Positions 17,120 to 25,158 of a stretch of DNA of 64,000 nt are shown piece after piece. Origin of the DNA: Clostridium brassicae (lineage in GTDB: Bacteria > Bacillota > Clostridia > Clostridiales > Clostridiaceae). Below the pieces are notes generated by a model. It made no database searches, had not been told where the DNA came from, and worked only from the letters and a program-made list of their open reading frames with translations. Each line of letters begins with the position of its first letter. Position 1 is the stretch's first letter. The position numbers were made by a program, and so were the translations under genes. Where the stretch lies: NCBI RefSeq assembly GCF_026738875.1, contig NZ_JAPQFJ010000018.1, positions 19,677-83,676 of the forward strand, in the 5' to 3' direction.

Positions 17120-17998
17120 ATGAATGAATATTTAATTAATTTTATAGAAGATATGAGAAAAAAAGAATTAAGCAATAATACTATACAAGCTTACAAGAGA
17201 GATATAAGTAAATTCAATAAATTTATATCTAAAAGAAAAGAGAAAGTAGAGGAAATAGATATAGTTTCTATTATGGATTATGTACAAGCATTAAAAAAAG
17301 AGGGAAGTGCTAATAGCTCCATAATTAGAAATTTAGTATCAATTAGAGGTTTTTATAAATATCTTATAAAGATAGGAAAAACAAATGAAAATCCTCTTAT
17401 CAATTATGAAGTACCTAAAAACAAACGAAATATTCCTGAAATACTTAGTGTAGAAGAAGTGGATAAGCTTCTAAGTGCACCAGATTTAAGTACTTCAAAA
17501 GGCGTAAGAGATAGAGCTATGTTAGAAATTATGTATGCAGCAGGTATAAAAGTATCAGAGTTATTAACTTTATCAATTTTTGATATAAGTACAAAGTTAT
17601 CCTACATAAAATGCAAAGGAAGTAAAAATAAAGAGAGAATAATACCTATTGGATCTTATGCTGTAAATTGTTTAAATGGCTATCTTAAAATTCGAAATAG
17701 AATAAACTTAAATAATTCTAACCTTTTATTTTTTAATTTAAGGGGAGGGAAAATGACAAGACAAGGATTTTGGAAGATAGTTAAAGAATATGCGACAGAA
17801 TCAGGAATAAATAAAAGAATTGATTCGTATACTTTAAGGCATTCTTTTGCAGTACATTTACTTCAAAATGGAGCGGATATGAAATCAGTTCAGGAGTTAT
17901 TAGGACATAATTCTATAGCTACAACTCAAATTTATTCTGGCATATCAAAGCAAAGTAAAATTGTAGATGTATATAAAAGTGCACATCCTAGAGCTTAA
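17120..17998 (+). CDS. xerD: XerD-like tyrosine recombinase with altered catalytic residues
   Basis: By position (after spoIIM) and length (292 aa) this is the chromosomal XerD, partner in dif dimer resolution. It has an N-terminal core-binding SAM-like domain (about 1-85) and a C-terminal catalytic domain. K166/K169 region, R240, H263 and Y272 are present. However, the first catalytic Arg (normally in GLRVSEL) is K144 ([11 protein letters not shown] codon), and the usual His of HTLRH is Y237 (SYTLRH). Two of six catalytic positions are therefore changed, and activity may be reduced or dependent on a partner. TTGGAG precedes ATG. The last codons lie in a terminator. Confidence 0.85.
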   Translation: MNEYLINFIEDMRKKELSNNTIQAYKRDISKFNKFISKRKEKVEEIDIVSIMDYVQALKKEGSANSSIIRNLVSIRGFYKYLIKIGKTNENPLINYEVPKNKRNIPEILSVEEVDKLLSAPDLSTSKGVRDRAMLEIMYAAGIKVSELLTLSIFDISTKLSYIKCKGSKNKERIIPIGSYAVNCLNGYLKIRNRINLNNSNLLFFNLRGGKMTRQGFWKIVKEYATESGINKRIDSYTLRHSFAVHLLQNGADMKSVQELLGHNSIATTQIYSGISKQSKIVDVYKSAHPRA

Positions 17999-18026
17999 TG
18001 TTTTAGGATGTGCACTTTTATTTTTT
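17975..18026 (+). terminator. Terminator overlapping the xerD 3' end
   Basis: A perfect 16-bp stem, AAAAGTGCACATCCTA (17975-17990) with TAGGATGTGCACTTTT (18004-18019), is followed by ATTTTTTA. The left arm encodes the last residues of XerD. Confidence 0.85.
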
Positions 18027-18135
18027 ATAAATATCTTTATATTATTAGTATATTAATATTTTATGTGGAGTGTAGAAGTCTAATTATTGTGTTAAAAAAC
18101 TTCATTTTATAGAATTGGTTCAAATATATAATTTT

Positions 18136-18177
18136 AAATAAAAATAAGTGATAAATGAACTTATTTTTATTTTTTTT
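18136..18177 (+). terminator. Second terminator-like hairpin upstream of dacF
   Basis: A perfect 14-bp A/T-rich stem (AAATAAAAATAAGT, 18136-18149, with ACTTATTTTTATTT, 18159-18172) is followed by a run of T. No gene lies between it and the xerD terminator, so it either backs up that terminator or ends a short untranslated transcript from 18030-18135. Confidence 0.55.
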
Positions 18178-18251
18178 ATATTTTGTCATAATCTAAACTA
18201 AATTGGTAAAAATAAAATTAGAAATGATTGTTTTATAGGAAGGGGATAAGT

Positions 18252-19427
18252 ATGAACAATAAAAGTAAAAAAATCATTAGTATACTATTAATATGCTTTT
18301 TTGTAAGTAACATATTTGTATTATCAGCTAAGGCAGATGAAAAAGGACTTGATGTAGAAGCTAAATCAGGACTTTTAATGGAGCCTAATACAGGCAAAAT
18401 TATTTTTGAAAAAAATATTCATGAAAAATTTGCGCCTGCATCAGTAACAAAAATAATGACTATGCTTTTGGCAATGGAGGGTGTTGATTCAGGTAAAATT
18501 AAATTAAGTGATAAGATTGTAATAAGCGAAAATGCAAAAAAAATGGGTGGCAATGGAAGCAGTAGTATGCTATTAGATACTGGCGAAGTAAGAACATTAG
18601 AAGAAATTTTAAAAGGGGTTGCTATAGCATCAGGAAATGATGCTGCTGTTGCTTTAGCTGAATACATAAGTGGAAGTGAGACAGCTTTTGTAAAGAAAAT
18701 GAATGAAAGAGCCAAAGAATTAGGAATGAAAGATACTACTTTTAAAAATTGTCATGGTCTTTCAGCAGAAGGTCACTTAACTAGTGCTTATGATATATCA
18801 CTTATGTCTAGAGAATTATTAAAACATGAAAAAATTTTAAAGTATACAGGAACATATATGGAGACTATATCGGAAGGTAGAAAACAACCTATAGGTTTAG
18901 TTAACCATAATAAACTTGTAAGATTTTATAGAGGGTGTGATGGATTAAAAACAGGATATACAAGTGAAGCTAAGTATTGTATATCTGCTACAGCTGTAAG
19001 AGATAATATAAGAGTTTTAGCTGTAATTGTTGGAGCACCAACTTATAAGATAAGAAATAGGGATGCAAGTATGTTAATGAATTACGGATTTTCAAAGTTT
19101 GAATCTAAAAAGGTTTTAACAAAAGATGGTGATGTGGAAAAGATTCCATTAAATAAAAAAGGTGATAAGTTCATAATGGCTAAATCTAATAAAGATTTCA
19201 ATGTAATATTACAAAGAGGTACAGAAAATAAGATAACAAAAAAATGTGTTCTAAAGCAAGGAATAAAAGAATACAAGAAAAATCAAGAAGTAGGACACTG
19301 TGAAATCTATGTTAATGATAAGCTATATGCAAAGGTTCCTATATACAGTGATAGAGATATTAGACTTAATAGTGTAATAGATAATATAAAATATCATCTA
19401 ATGGATTTATTTGATAAAGCGGTATAA
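18252..19427 (+). CDS. dacF: D-alanyl-D-alanine carboxypeptidase (DacF-like, S11)
   Basis: This is a low-molecular-weight penicillin-binding protein that trims the terminal D-Ala from peptidoglycan stem peptides. It has a signal peptide (about residues 1-28, ending in SAKADE), the active-site ASVTKIM (SxxK), SGNDAAV (SxN) and KTGYTSEA (KTG) motifs, and a C-terminal beta-rich PBP5_C domain. ATG 18252 follows AGGAAGGGG; an upstream in-frame TTG at 18228 has no site. The position after spoIIM-xerD suggests a sporulation role like Bacillus DacF, but this is inference. Confidence 0.92.
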   Translation: MNNKSKKIISILLICFFVSNIFVLSAKADEKGLDVEAKSGLLMEPNTGKIIFEKNIHEKFAPASVTKIMTMLLAMEGVDSGKIKLSDKIVISENAKKMGGNGSSSMLLDTGEVRTLEEILKGVAIASGNDAAVALAEYISGSETAFVKKMNERAKELGMKDTTFKNCHGLSAEGHLTSAYDISLMSRELLKHEKILKYTGTYMETISEGRKQPIGLVNHNKLVRFYRGCDGLKTGYTSEAKYCISATAVRDNIRVLAVIVGAPTYKIRNRDASMLMNYGFSKFESKKVLTKDGDVEKIPLNKKGDKFIMAKSNKDFNVILQRGTENKITKKCVLKQGIKEYKKNQEVGHCEIYVNDKLYAKVPIYSDRDIRLNSVIDNIKYHLMDLFDKAV

Positions 19428-19433
19428 CTATAT

Positions 19434-19473
19434 AAAGTCTGCAGTTTAAAACTGTGGACTTTTTGTTTTTTGT
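19434..19473 (+). terminator. Terminator after dacF
   Basis: AAAGTCTGCAGTT (19434-19446) pairs with AACTGTGGACTTT (19450-19462) with two wobble pairs, followed by TTTTGTTTTTT. Confidence 0.85.
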
Positions 19474-19527
19474 ATTAAAAAACAAAAAAGTTTACGTAAT
19501 CCTTAAAATATAAGGATATATTAAGTA

Positions 19528-19539
19528 ACGTCAAAAATT
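19528..19539 (+). repeat. Putative attL core
   Basis: ACGTCAAAAATT lies 4 bases beyond the integrase stop codon and is repeated exactly at 24977-24988 on the far side of the element. A 12-bp match flanking phage genes fits an attachment-site core; the length alone would not prove it. Confidence 0.6.
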
Positions 19540-19543
19540 ATTT

Positions 19544-20613
19544 TTAAAAAATATTTTCAATAATATTTGTTGCTTTTTTCATCATATCATCGTTGACATG
19601 AGAATAAGTTTTCATTGTTTGTTGTATATCATGCCCGAGTAGTTTAGCAACGGTTTTGAAATCTAATCCAGAAGCTATTAACATTGTGGCATAAGTATGT
19701 CTTAATTCATGGATACTTATATCATAACCTTTTATCTTAAAACATCTACTAACACTTATACCAATAGAATTAGTGCTTCTAAAATCAAATACTCTATTAT
19801 CTATATTTATTACATTTCTATATTTTTTAAGTTCCTGTAATGTTCTTTAGGAACTGGAACAACTCTATAAGAATTTTTAGATTTACATTCACAAAATCCA
19901 AATCCACCACTTACTTTGTTCCACTGTTTATTTACTGTTAAGGTATTATTTTTAAAATCTACATTATCCCATGTAATACCTAATATTTCTCCTAATCTTA
20001 ACCCACAAGTAGATGCTATAAGAATAACTAGATAATACTTAGAGTCTTTAAAATCTTTTAATAAATTATCCAATTCTTGTTTAGTTAAAGCTTTTTTAGA
20101 TTTCTTTTTTTTGTCAGTTTTTAATTTTATATTTTTTGTTGGTAGAGTAGATATAATGTGATAATCATTTAAAGCGGCTTTAAATATTAAACTTAATTTT
20201 ATAAGATATTGTTCTAATGTAGCAAAGGTTCGATTTCCTTTTTTCACAACCTTATCAATTATCTTTTGTATGTCAACATTAGTGATCTTATTTATGTCTT
20301 TGTCTTTTAGTTCAGAAAACATATTTATAACAACTCCAAATGAATTAATGGTATTAATAGCCTTATATAATTTTATATGCTCTAAATACATATCACAAAA
20401 TTCACCAAAAGTTATTTTATCTAACGTAGGATCAATAGAGTCTTTAACTTTCTTTTTTAATTCTTTTACTGTTTTATCTAACCAAGCTTTACCGTCTTTC
20501 TGCGTTTTAAATCCTTGTTTACTTTTCTGTTTCCATTTTCCAATTGAATCTTTATAAGATATAATACACTGCCAACCTTTATCTTTTTTTCTCCAAGTAA
20601 CGTTGTAGTCCAT
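19544..20613 (-). pseudogene. int: Phage tyrosine integrase, frameshifted
   Basis: Two reading frames together give a full-length integrase. The N-terminal frame (20613 down to 19810) has the AP2-like DNA-binding segment, the core-binding domain and the first catalytic Arg in CGLRLGE, and stops soon after VVPVPKEH. The other frame then continues to 19544 with the remaining catalytic residues: HELRHTYATM, LLGHD and TYSHV. The shift falls around 19840-19850. Without it the protein would be about 355 residues, a normal phage integrase of the Tn916/phi-type. Programmed frameshifting is unlikely as no slippery run is seen there. Confidence 0.88.
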
Positions 20614-20618
20614 TTAGT

Positions 20619-20749
20619 TCACCTTCTTTCCTTATGAGTTATTACAACAGTCCTATGTGTAATACTTTCCAATACTTGTTTTACTTTTTCTAAGTTTTCT
20701 TCATTCCCTCTGGAGTAATATCTGGTTCTATAATAGTTACTTTTGACAT
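20619..20749 (-). pseudogene. Small phage gene next to integrase, frameshifted
   Basis: After GAGGTGATAAA, an ATG at 20749 begins MSKVTIIEPDITPE, then hits a stop. A one-base shift continues as EENLEKVKQVLESITHRT and ends just before the integrase start. Position between regulator and integrase is where excisionase or accessory genes lie, but I do not recognise the family. The decay matches that of the neighbours. Confidence 0.5.
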
Positions 20750-20799
20750 TTTATCACCTCTTTTTAATATATAAAATTAGTTCGGGGTGCTTACACTAC

Positions 20800-21249
20800 T
20801 TAAATCTTATCTGTAATATTTTCAAAACAATTTGTTGGTAAATATAAACTACTAGCAATTTGTTCTATATTAAAACCTTTAAATGCTACAGGATCTATAT
20901 CTAAATTTAATAATTTTAAGGCGAAATAATTAGATTGTTTTTCTAATTTACCAGTATTAATTAAATTTTTATTAAAAGCTGCTTCACAGGTTTCAGTATG
21001 GAGTAATGCGTGTCCTAACTCATGTGCTAATATAAATTTTTCATATTCTAAATTTAAATCATTTCTTACAAGAACTATTTCATTTCCGAAGTAATTCCTG
21101 TAGTAAAAATATTCATTACATCTTAATAAGATATTAGCTGGTTCTAATTTAATCATTTGTATTTCTAAATAATCATATAGTTCGTAAACATTATTAGTAT
21201 TATATGTATCTTTAAGACCCTCTAATATGTTATCTATCCATAAATACAT
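20800..21249 (-). CDS. ImmA/IrrE-family metallopeptidase
   Basis: This 149-residue protein has the zinc-protease motif HELGH in KFILAHELGHALLHTE (about residues 70-85), typical of ImmA/IrrE proteases that cleave phage or ICE repressors to induce excision. It lies directly downstream of the repressor remnant on the same strand, the usual ImmR-ImmA order. GGTGGGGATAAG is the ribosome binding region upstream of ATG 21249. This frame is intact although its target repressor is truncated. Confidence 0.85.
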   Translation of the reverse strand: MYLWIDNILEGLKDTYNTNNVYELYDYLEIQMIKLEPANILLRCNEYFYYRNYFGNEIVLVRNDLNLEYEKFILAHELGHALLHTETCEAAFNKNLINTGKLEKQSNYFALKLLNLDIDPVAFKGFNIEQIASSLYLPTNCFENITDKI

Positions 21250-21271
21250 CTTATCCCCACCATTTGCATAA

Positions 21272-21484
21272 TTATTTTTTATATTTAGGCCTTAACATTT
21301 TTAGTACATTTAATAATTCATTAGCAAATTCTACAATTTCATCATCACTCATTTTCGAAGTATCAAATCCACCAAAGCCCATTATGCTAGGCTGTTTTAG
21401 AATAAATTGCATAGCTTCTTCTGCATTATCAAAATTATAATTACCATTTGTAATTGTAGATTCTTTTAGACCTTTTTTAACCAT
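21272..21484 (-). pseudogene. C-terminal fragment of a phage repressor-like protein
   Basis: The frame gives 70 residues (acidic, ending LLNVLKMLRPKYKK) with no DNA-binding domain and no good ribosome binding site. The reading frame continues a few codons upstream of the first ATG and then stops at the junction with the intron fragment at about 21517. Its place in front of the ImmA gene suggests it is the tail of an XRE-type repressor whose helix-turn-helix was lost. The repressor identity is inferred from context. Confidence 0.5.
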
Positions 21485-21517
21485 ACCATGTATTTTCTTT
21501 ACAGAATCTAAGTATTA

Positions 21518-22006
21518 GACGCTGATATAAAATCCTATTTTGATAATATTAACCACAATAAGTTAATGATATTAATAGAACAGAAAATTAGTGATAGAAG
21601 AATTCTAAAGCTGATTAGGAAATGGCTAAAGGTAGGAATTATAGAGAATAGCGAATACAAAGAGAGCCTAATTGGCTCACCGCAAGGTGGAGTAATTAGT
21701 CAAATATATATTTAAACTATCTTGATACAGTATAGGAGAAGTATTATTCACATTTAGGAACGTTAATAAGATATTGTGATGATTTTATAGTTATTTCAAG
21801 AACCAAAAAGGAAATTAATCATGCCTGTAATGCAATTAAATTAATAATGAGAAAACTTGAGCTAGGATTACACCCCGAGAAAACTAAGTTTGTTAACTTG
21901 TGGGATGGCAAAGGAGGTTTTGATTTCTTAGGATTTCATCATAGAAGAACAATGCAGGAAAATGGAAAAGGAAAAATATATCCAACGACTTTAGTAATAA
22001 AATTAA
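21518..22006 (+). pseudogene. Group II intron reverse transcriptase (LtrA-type) fragment
   Basis: The translation DADIKSYFDNINHNKLM, then LIGSPQGGVIS, matches the finger and palm of group II intron RTs. A small deletion after GGVIS shifts the frame to NIYLNYLDTV, then a TAG in place of Trp, then LIRYCDDFIVISR with the catalytic DD. It continues through EKTKFVNLWDGKGGFDFLGFHHRRTM. Both ends are missing: the 5' part before the DIK motif and the maturase/endonuclease. No intron RNA domains V or VI are visible nearby. It is clearly non-functional. Confidence 0.88.
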
Positions 22007-22028
22007 AGGAGCCTGATGGCTCTTTTTT
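22007..22028 (+). terminator. Short terminator hairpin after the RT fragment
   Basis: GAGCC-TGAT-GGCTC is followed by TTTTTT. The stem is short but has a tetraloop and a good T-tail. Confidence 0.6.
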
Positions 22029-22245
22029 AGGTTGCTAAATATCTCTCTAAAAACCAATTAAATAGAGGTAGCACTCCTGTTTTTACATAATATATATTTT
22101 AATATTAAATATGGTATAATTGGACATGTATTATTATTGGTTATTATAAAGCAATAATGGCGTAAAGAGTTTAAAATATAATATATTTGATTTATGAACA
22201 TATATGCAGCATTTAATATATTTATGTAAAGGAGTTTTAGATAAT

Positions 22246-23166
22246 ATGCAAAATTGGTCAAGAAATATAGATTATTATAAACTTTCAGATGAATATTCAA
22301 TTGTGAGAGCTAATCCTAAAGAATTTGCAATATATGAATCAATTTATGGGGATAAAATTTATAATAGATTTGCAGTTAAACATTGGGATTTGCGATTAGC
22401 AGTAAGTTTAGATAATCCCTTTGCAAAAAATAATAGTTTTTACTGGATAAAATACCGTGAAGTGAGAATAGGTGGAGTACTAATAGAACCTAATGTACTA
22501 TCACGATTATTTATTATTCCTTCGTTTACAAACATATTTGAAATAACAAAGTTACTAAAAAGATTATTGGTTAAATGGTCAGATTCAAGCAAAAACATAT
22601 ATGCTTATCAAATTCCACAAGAACAATATCAATATTTTGAAATGATGGGGTTTTCATCAGACAAAAATAAGAGATGGATGATAAGACCTACTGAAGTTTT
22701 TGAATTTGATTGGGATGAGAGTATAATAGTAAAAACACCTGAACAGAGCAATAGTATAGAAATTGCTAAACTGTTTTATGAAAGCTTTAATAGTGATACA
22801 TATTCTAAGTACGAAGATACTTTAGAAGAAGTAAATGAGTATTTTAAGGATAGTACTAAAGAGATATTAGTTGAAGCATCTACACTTATATATGATAAAG
22901 AAGGAAGAAAATTAATAGGTTGCTGCCTCATCTCATATTTTGAGGAGTGGCCTCTAATATATAATATAGGGGTTCATCCTTCATATAGAGGAAAGCATCT
23001 CGCAAAAACAATGATTAAAAAGGCATTAACTGTTTTAAATAATAAATATCCTGTGTTACGCTTATTTGTAACTTTGGGAAATCCTGCAGAATCAGTTTAT
23101 TATGAACTTGGATTTATTCAAGGAGTTGAGTTTAAAAGATTTTATATACCAGCATTGAATAGATAA
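22246..23166 (+). CDS. GNAT-family N-acetyltransferase (two-domain)
   Basis: This is a 306-residue protein. The C-terminal half (about residues 160-306) has the GNAT core with IYNIGVHPSYRGKHLAKTMI, containing the acetyl-CoA pyrophosphate-binding R-G-K-H-L-A signature, and YYELGF near the end. The N-terminal half looks like a second, degenerate GNAT domain. ATG 22246 is chosen because AAAGGAG at 22228-22234 lies upstream; the in-frame ATG at 22204 lacks one. TATAAT at 22115-22120 could be its -10. It is intact within the decayed element and may be cargo. Substrate unknown. Confidence 0.8.
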   Translation: MQNWSRNIDYYKLSDEYSIVRANPKEFAIYESIYGDKIYNRFAVKHWDLRLAVSLDNPFAKNNSFYWIKYREVRIGGVLIEPNVLSRLFIIPSFTNIFEITKLLKRLLVKWSDSSKNIYAYQIPQEQYQYFEMMGFSSDKNKRWMIRPTEVFEFDWDESIIVKTPEQSNSIEIAKLFYESFNSDTYSKYEDTLEEVNEYFKDSTKEILVEASTLIYDKEGRKLIGCCLISYFEEWPLIYNIGVHPSYRGKHLAKTMIKKALTVLNNKYPVLRLFVTLGNPAESVYYELGFIQGVEFKRFYIPALNR

Positions 23167-23334
23167 ATTATTATAAATATGAAAATATAAACTTATTTAT
23201 TGAATATCGCTATTAAAATTAAATATTTAAGAAAGTAACTGAAACATCTTAAAAGAGAAGTGTGTAGCAAATATGGCACACTGAGTTATGACAAAATTGT
23301 TAAATAAGCAAAAGTATAGAGCGGAGGTGCTATA

Positions 23335-23418
23335 TTGAGTAAAAAAGTATTAGAATCAGAAAGATTGTTTTTAAAACCTTTGTCTTTTAATGAACTATTA
23401 TGTATTAAAAAATATTAG
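23335..23418 (+). pseudogene. N-terminal stub of a second GNAT acetyltransferase
   Basis: GCGGAGGTG followed by TTG 23335 begins LSKKVLESERLFLKPLSF, the typical N-terminus of RimJ/RimL-type acetyltransferases, but a TAG ends it after 27 codons. The rest of the domain is gone. A terminator follows immediately. Confidence 0.6.
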
Positions 23419-23484
23419 ACCGATAAGGTCTTTTTTTATTGTAAAAAAATAAGAGTAATCCCTACGTGGTCAATTACTCTTATT
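23417..23484 (+). terminator. Two consecutive hairpins after the GNAT stub
   Basis: AGACC-GATAA-GGTCT followed by TTTTTTATT (23417-23438) is a standard terminator. A second perfect 12-bp inverted repeat, AATAAGAGTAAT (23448-23459) with ATTACTCTTATT (23473-23484), follows directly. Confidence 0.65.
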
Positions 23485-23554
23485 TAAATTCAAGCTAGTG
23501 AAGGTATACAAATAGTTTAGGCAAATTTAAATTTTTTATACTTGGAGGTGTAAT

Positions 23555-23758
23555 GTGGAAAATGAAGTAATTAAAATGGTTGCTAGTCAAGGGGTGTTTG
23601 CGATATTTTTCACTTACCTCCTTTTTTATGTTTTAAAAGAAAATTCAAAGAGAGAGGGTAAATACCAAGAAATCATATCAGATCTAACACAGAAATTTAA
23701 TGTACTAGATGATGTTAAGAAAAGTGTAGATAAGATAGAAGAAAAATTAGAAAGGTAG
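23555..23758 (+). CDS. UviB/BhlA-type holin-like protein
   Basis: This 67-residue protein has one N-terminal transmembrane helix (about residues 8-27, GVFAIFFTYLLFYVL) followed by a charged coiled coil ending in DDVKKSVDKIEEKLER. This is the BhlA/UviB bacteriocin- and phage-associated family. The start is GTG 23555 with TTGGAGGTG ahead. Together with the next two genes it forms a phage lysis cassette. Confidence 0.85.
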   Translation: MENEVIKMVASQGVFAIFFTYLLFYVLKENSKREGKYQEIISDLTQKFNVLDDVKKSVDKIEEKLER

Positions 23759-23766
23759 GTTTTTAT

Positions 23767-23961
23767 ATGGGATTTCTAAAAGAGTTTTTACAAATAAAAA
23801 AGATAATAGCTTTATTGACTACTATAGTATTTTGTTATTTAAGCACTAAAGGTAGCTTATCCAGTACAGAGTTTCTTTCTGTATTTACATTAATAATAGG
23901 ATTTTACTTTGGTCAGTCTAGTGCTAGACAAGCAGTAAAAGAAAACAAAGAGCAGCAGTAA
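23767..23961 (+). CDS. Small two-helix membrane protein of the lysis cassette
   Basis: The 64-residue protein has hydrophobic stretches at about residues 12-27 and 36-51 and a charged tail. It lies 8 bases after the holin-like gene with GGTAGG upstream of ATG. I do not recognise a named family; its position and topology suggest a second holin or holin regulator. Confidence 0.65.
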   Translation: MGFLKEFLQIKKIIALLTTIVFCYLSTKGSLSSTEFLSVFTLIIGFYFGQSSARQAVKENKEQQ

Positions 23962-24003
23962 TTGTTGCTCTTTAATATTTTAAAAAAGTAGGAGGTAGTA
24001 TTT

Positions 24004-24228
24004 ATGAAAATAGCAGTAGCAGCAGGACATACATTAAGTGGTACAGGTAGTGGAGCTGTAGGTTTTTTAAATGAAAGTAAAGAAGTAAGAAAAATTGCTG
24101 TAAAGACTGCTGATTTATTAAAATCAGCTGGGCATGAAGTTCTTTATCTGCAAATAGATAAGGCTGACAGCTACAAAGGAGAAAATTACAAAAACTAGAG
24201 TCCAAAGAGCTAATATAGATTATAAAAA
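24004..24228 (+). pseudogene. N-acetylmuramoyl-L-alanine amidase, truncated
   Basis: AGGAGGTAGTATTT precedes ATG 24004. The N-terminus MKIAVAAGHTLSGTGSGAVG with the zinc-ligand His and the following ESKEVRKIA glutamate is that of Amidase_3 phage endolysins. The frame stops after 64 residues; another frame continues briefly as RVQRANIDYKN and ends. The catalytic C-terminal two-thirds and the cell-wall-binding domain are missing. Confidence 0.75.
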
Positions 24229-24287
24229 TTAATAATTTTTTCATTAATCAACCAATAAGAATTAAATATTTTTTATTAGTATCTAAC

Positions 24288-24913
24288 TTGCTTTTTATTG
24301 AATCAATGATTAAGTTTTCCACAAATACTAATTTAACAATATGTCTTGTAATTATAAGAGTACTTCTCTTATCTATATTGATAATTATTTATTTTAGAGA
24401 TACTATCTATAATTATAATATGGAAGTTAGAATAATAGGTGTCTTATTTATGTATTGCTTTACATTTTTCTTAGGAATGTCTTCATTTTATACAACTATA
24501 TATTCAATTAAAAACAAGAAGATATTTTTAGTAATCTTCTTAATATTTATAGTAGTTTCTATAGGGTGCTTAATTGGGTCATTTGTTGTATCAAAGAGTA
24601 TATGGATTAGAGTAGGTGCATTATTTTGTCATATTTATTAATAGTGATTATTGGAAGCTGGAGTTTTGGATCGTACTATTTAATTAATGGTTTTTGGTCA
24701 GACGAAATTATCAATAAATTTATTACAAATTCATCTTTAAAGTCTTTAATTATTCTTTCAAAATATTCTTTAGGTGGATTCTATGTATTTCCTGAAAAAA
24801 AGTTATTGTGCACTGTAAGTATATTACAATATTATACTGGAAAGTTTATAGATTTATTTATACTTGGAGCTATTTTTGATTTTGTTTTGAAATTAAAAGA
24901 TAATTTGCAATAG
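24288..24913 (+). pseudogene. Multi-pass membrane protein gene broken by a single-base frameshift
   Basis: Two overlapping frames (24288-24641 and 24626-24913) are both strongly hydrophobic. The first has about four transmembrane helices and ends ALFCHIY; the second begins LSYLLIVIIGSWSFG. They join perfectly if the TTTT run at 24624-24627 had one more T, giving ALFLSYLLIV. I read them as one gene of about 210 residues with a one-base deletion, or a sequencing error. No start with a good ribosome binding site is visible and the frame is open further upstream. No family recognised. Confidence 0.55.
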
Positions 24914-24940
24914 AAAAATCTCTACTATTATATATAGCAA

Positions 24941-24975
24941 CAAAAGACTAAGAATTAATCTTAGTCTTTTGTTTT
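24941..24975. terminator. Bidirectional terminator at the right end of the element
   Basis: A perfect 13-bp stem CAAAAGACTAAGA/TCTTAGTCTTTTG with a 5-base loop is followed by TTTT on the plus strand. It ends one base before the right att repeat. Confidence 0.75.
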
Positions 24976-24976
24976 G

Positions 24977-24988
24977 ACGTCAAAAATT
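24977..24988 (+). repeat. Putative attR core
   Basis: The second copy of ACGTCAAAAATT, identical to 19528-19539, marks the right boundary of the element, beyond which the chromosomal cca-scpA-scpB cluster begins. Confidence 0.6.
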
Positions 24989-25158
24989 CGGCAAAAATTA
25001 TTCTCTCAAATATATCAATTTTCTCTAATTAAAGTTTAATGTTATACTCTATAAACATAGATATATTAATAATTTATACAGTTATATATAGTTTATATAC
25101 ATAGATTATTATTTTGTATTATAATATAAATAAGTATTTAAAGATAGAGGGGAAGGTT

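Larger units (their letters stand above)
19528..24988. mobile_element. Decayed prophage or integrative element
   Basis: About 5.5 kb inserted between dacF and the CCA-transferase gene. It is bounded by a 12-bp direct repeat, with the integrase gene ending a few bases inside the left repeat, the usual layout for tyrosine-integrase elements. Contents: frameshifted integrase, a frameshifted small gene, an ImmA-type protease, a truncated repressor, a group II intron RT fragment, an acetyltransferase, an acetyltransferase fragment, a holin-like gene, a truncated amidase and a broken membrane-protein gene. No capsid, tail or replication genes remain, so it is a non-mobile remnant. Confidence 0.8.

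Noticed and set aside
21518..22038. Possible retron or diversity-generating reverse transcriptase
   Set aside because: The motifs (DADIKSYFDNI, GSPQGGVIS, YCDDF, then FDFLGFHHRR) are those of group II intron RTs, the frame is broken, and there is no template repeat, msr/msd or variable gene.
24977..24988. GACGTC near 24976 as a CRE-like operator
   Set aside because: Its exact 12-bp repeat at the left end of the phage remnant explains it better as an attachment core.
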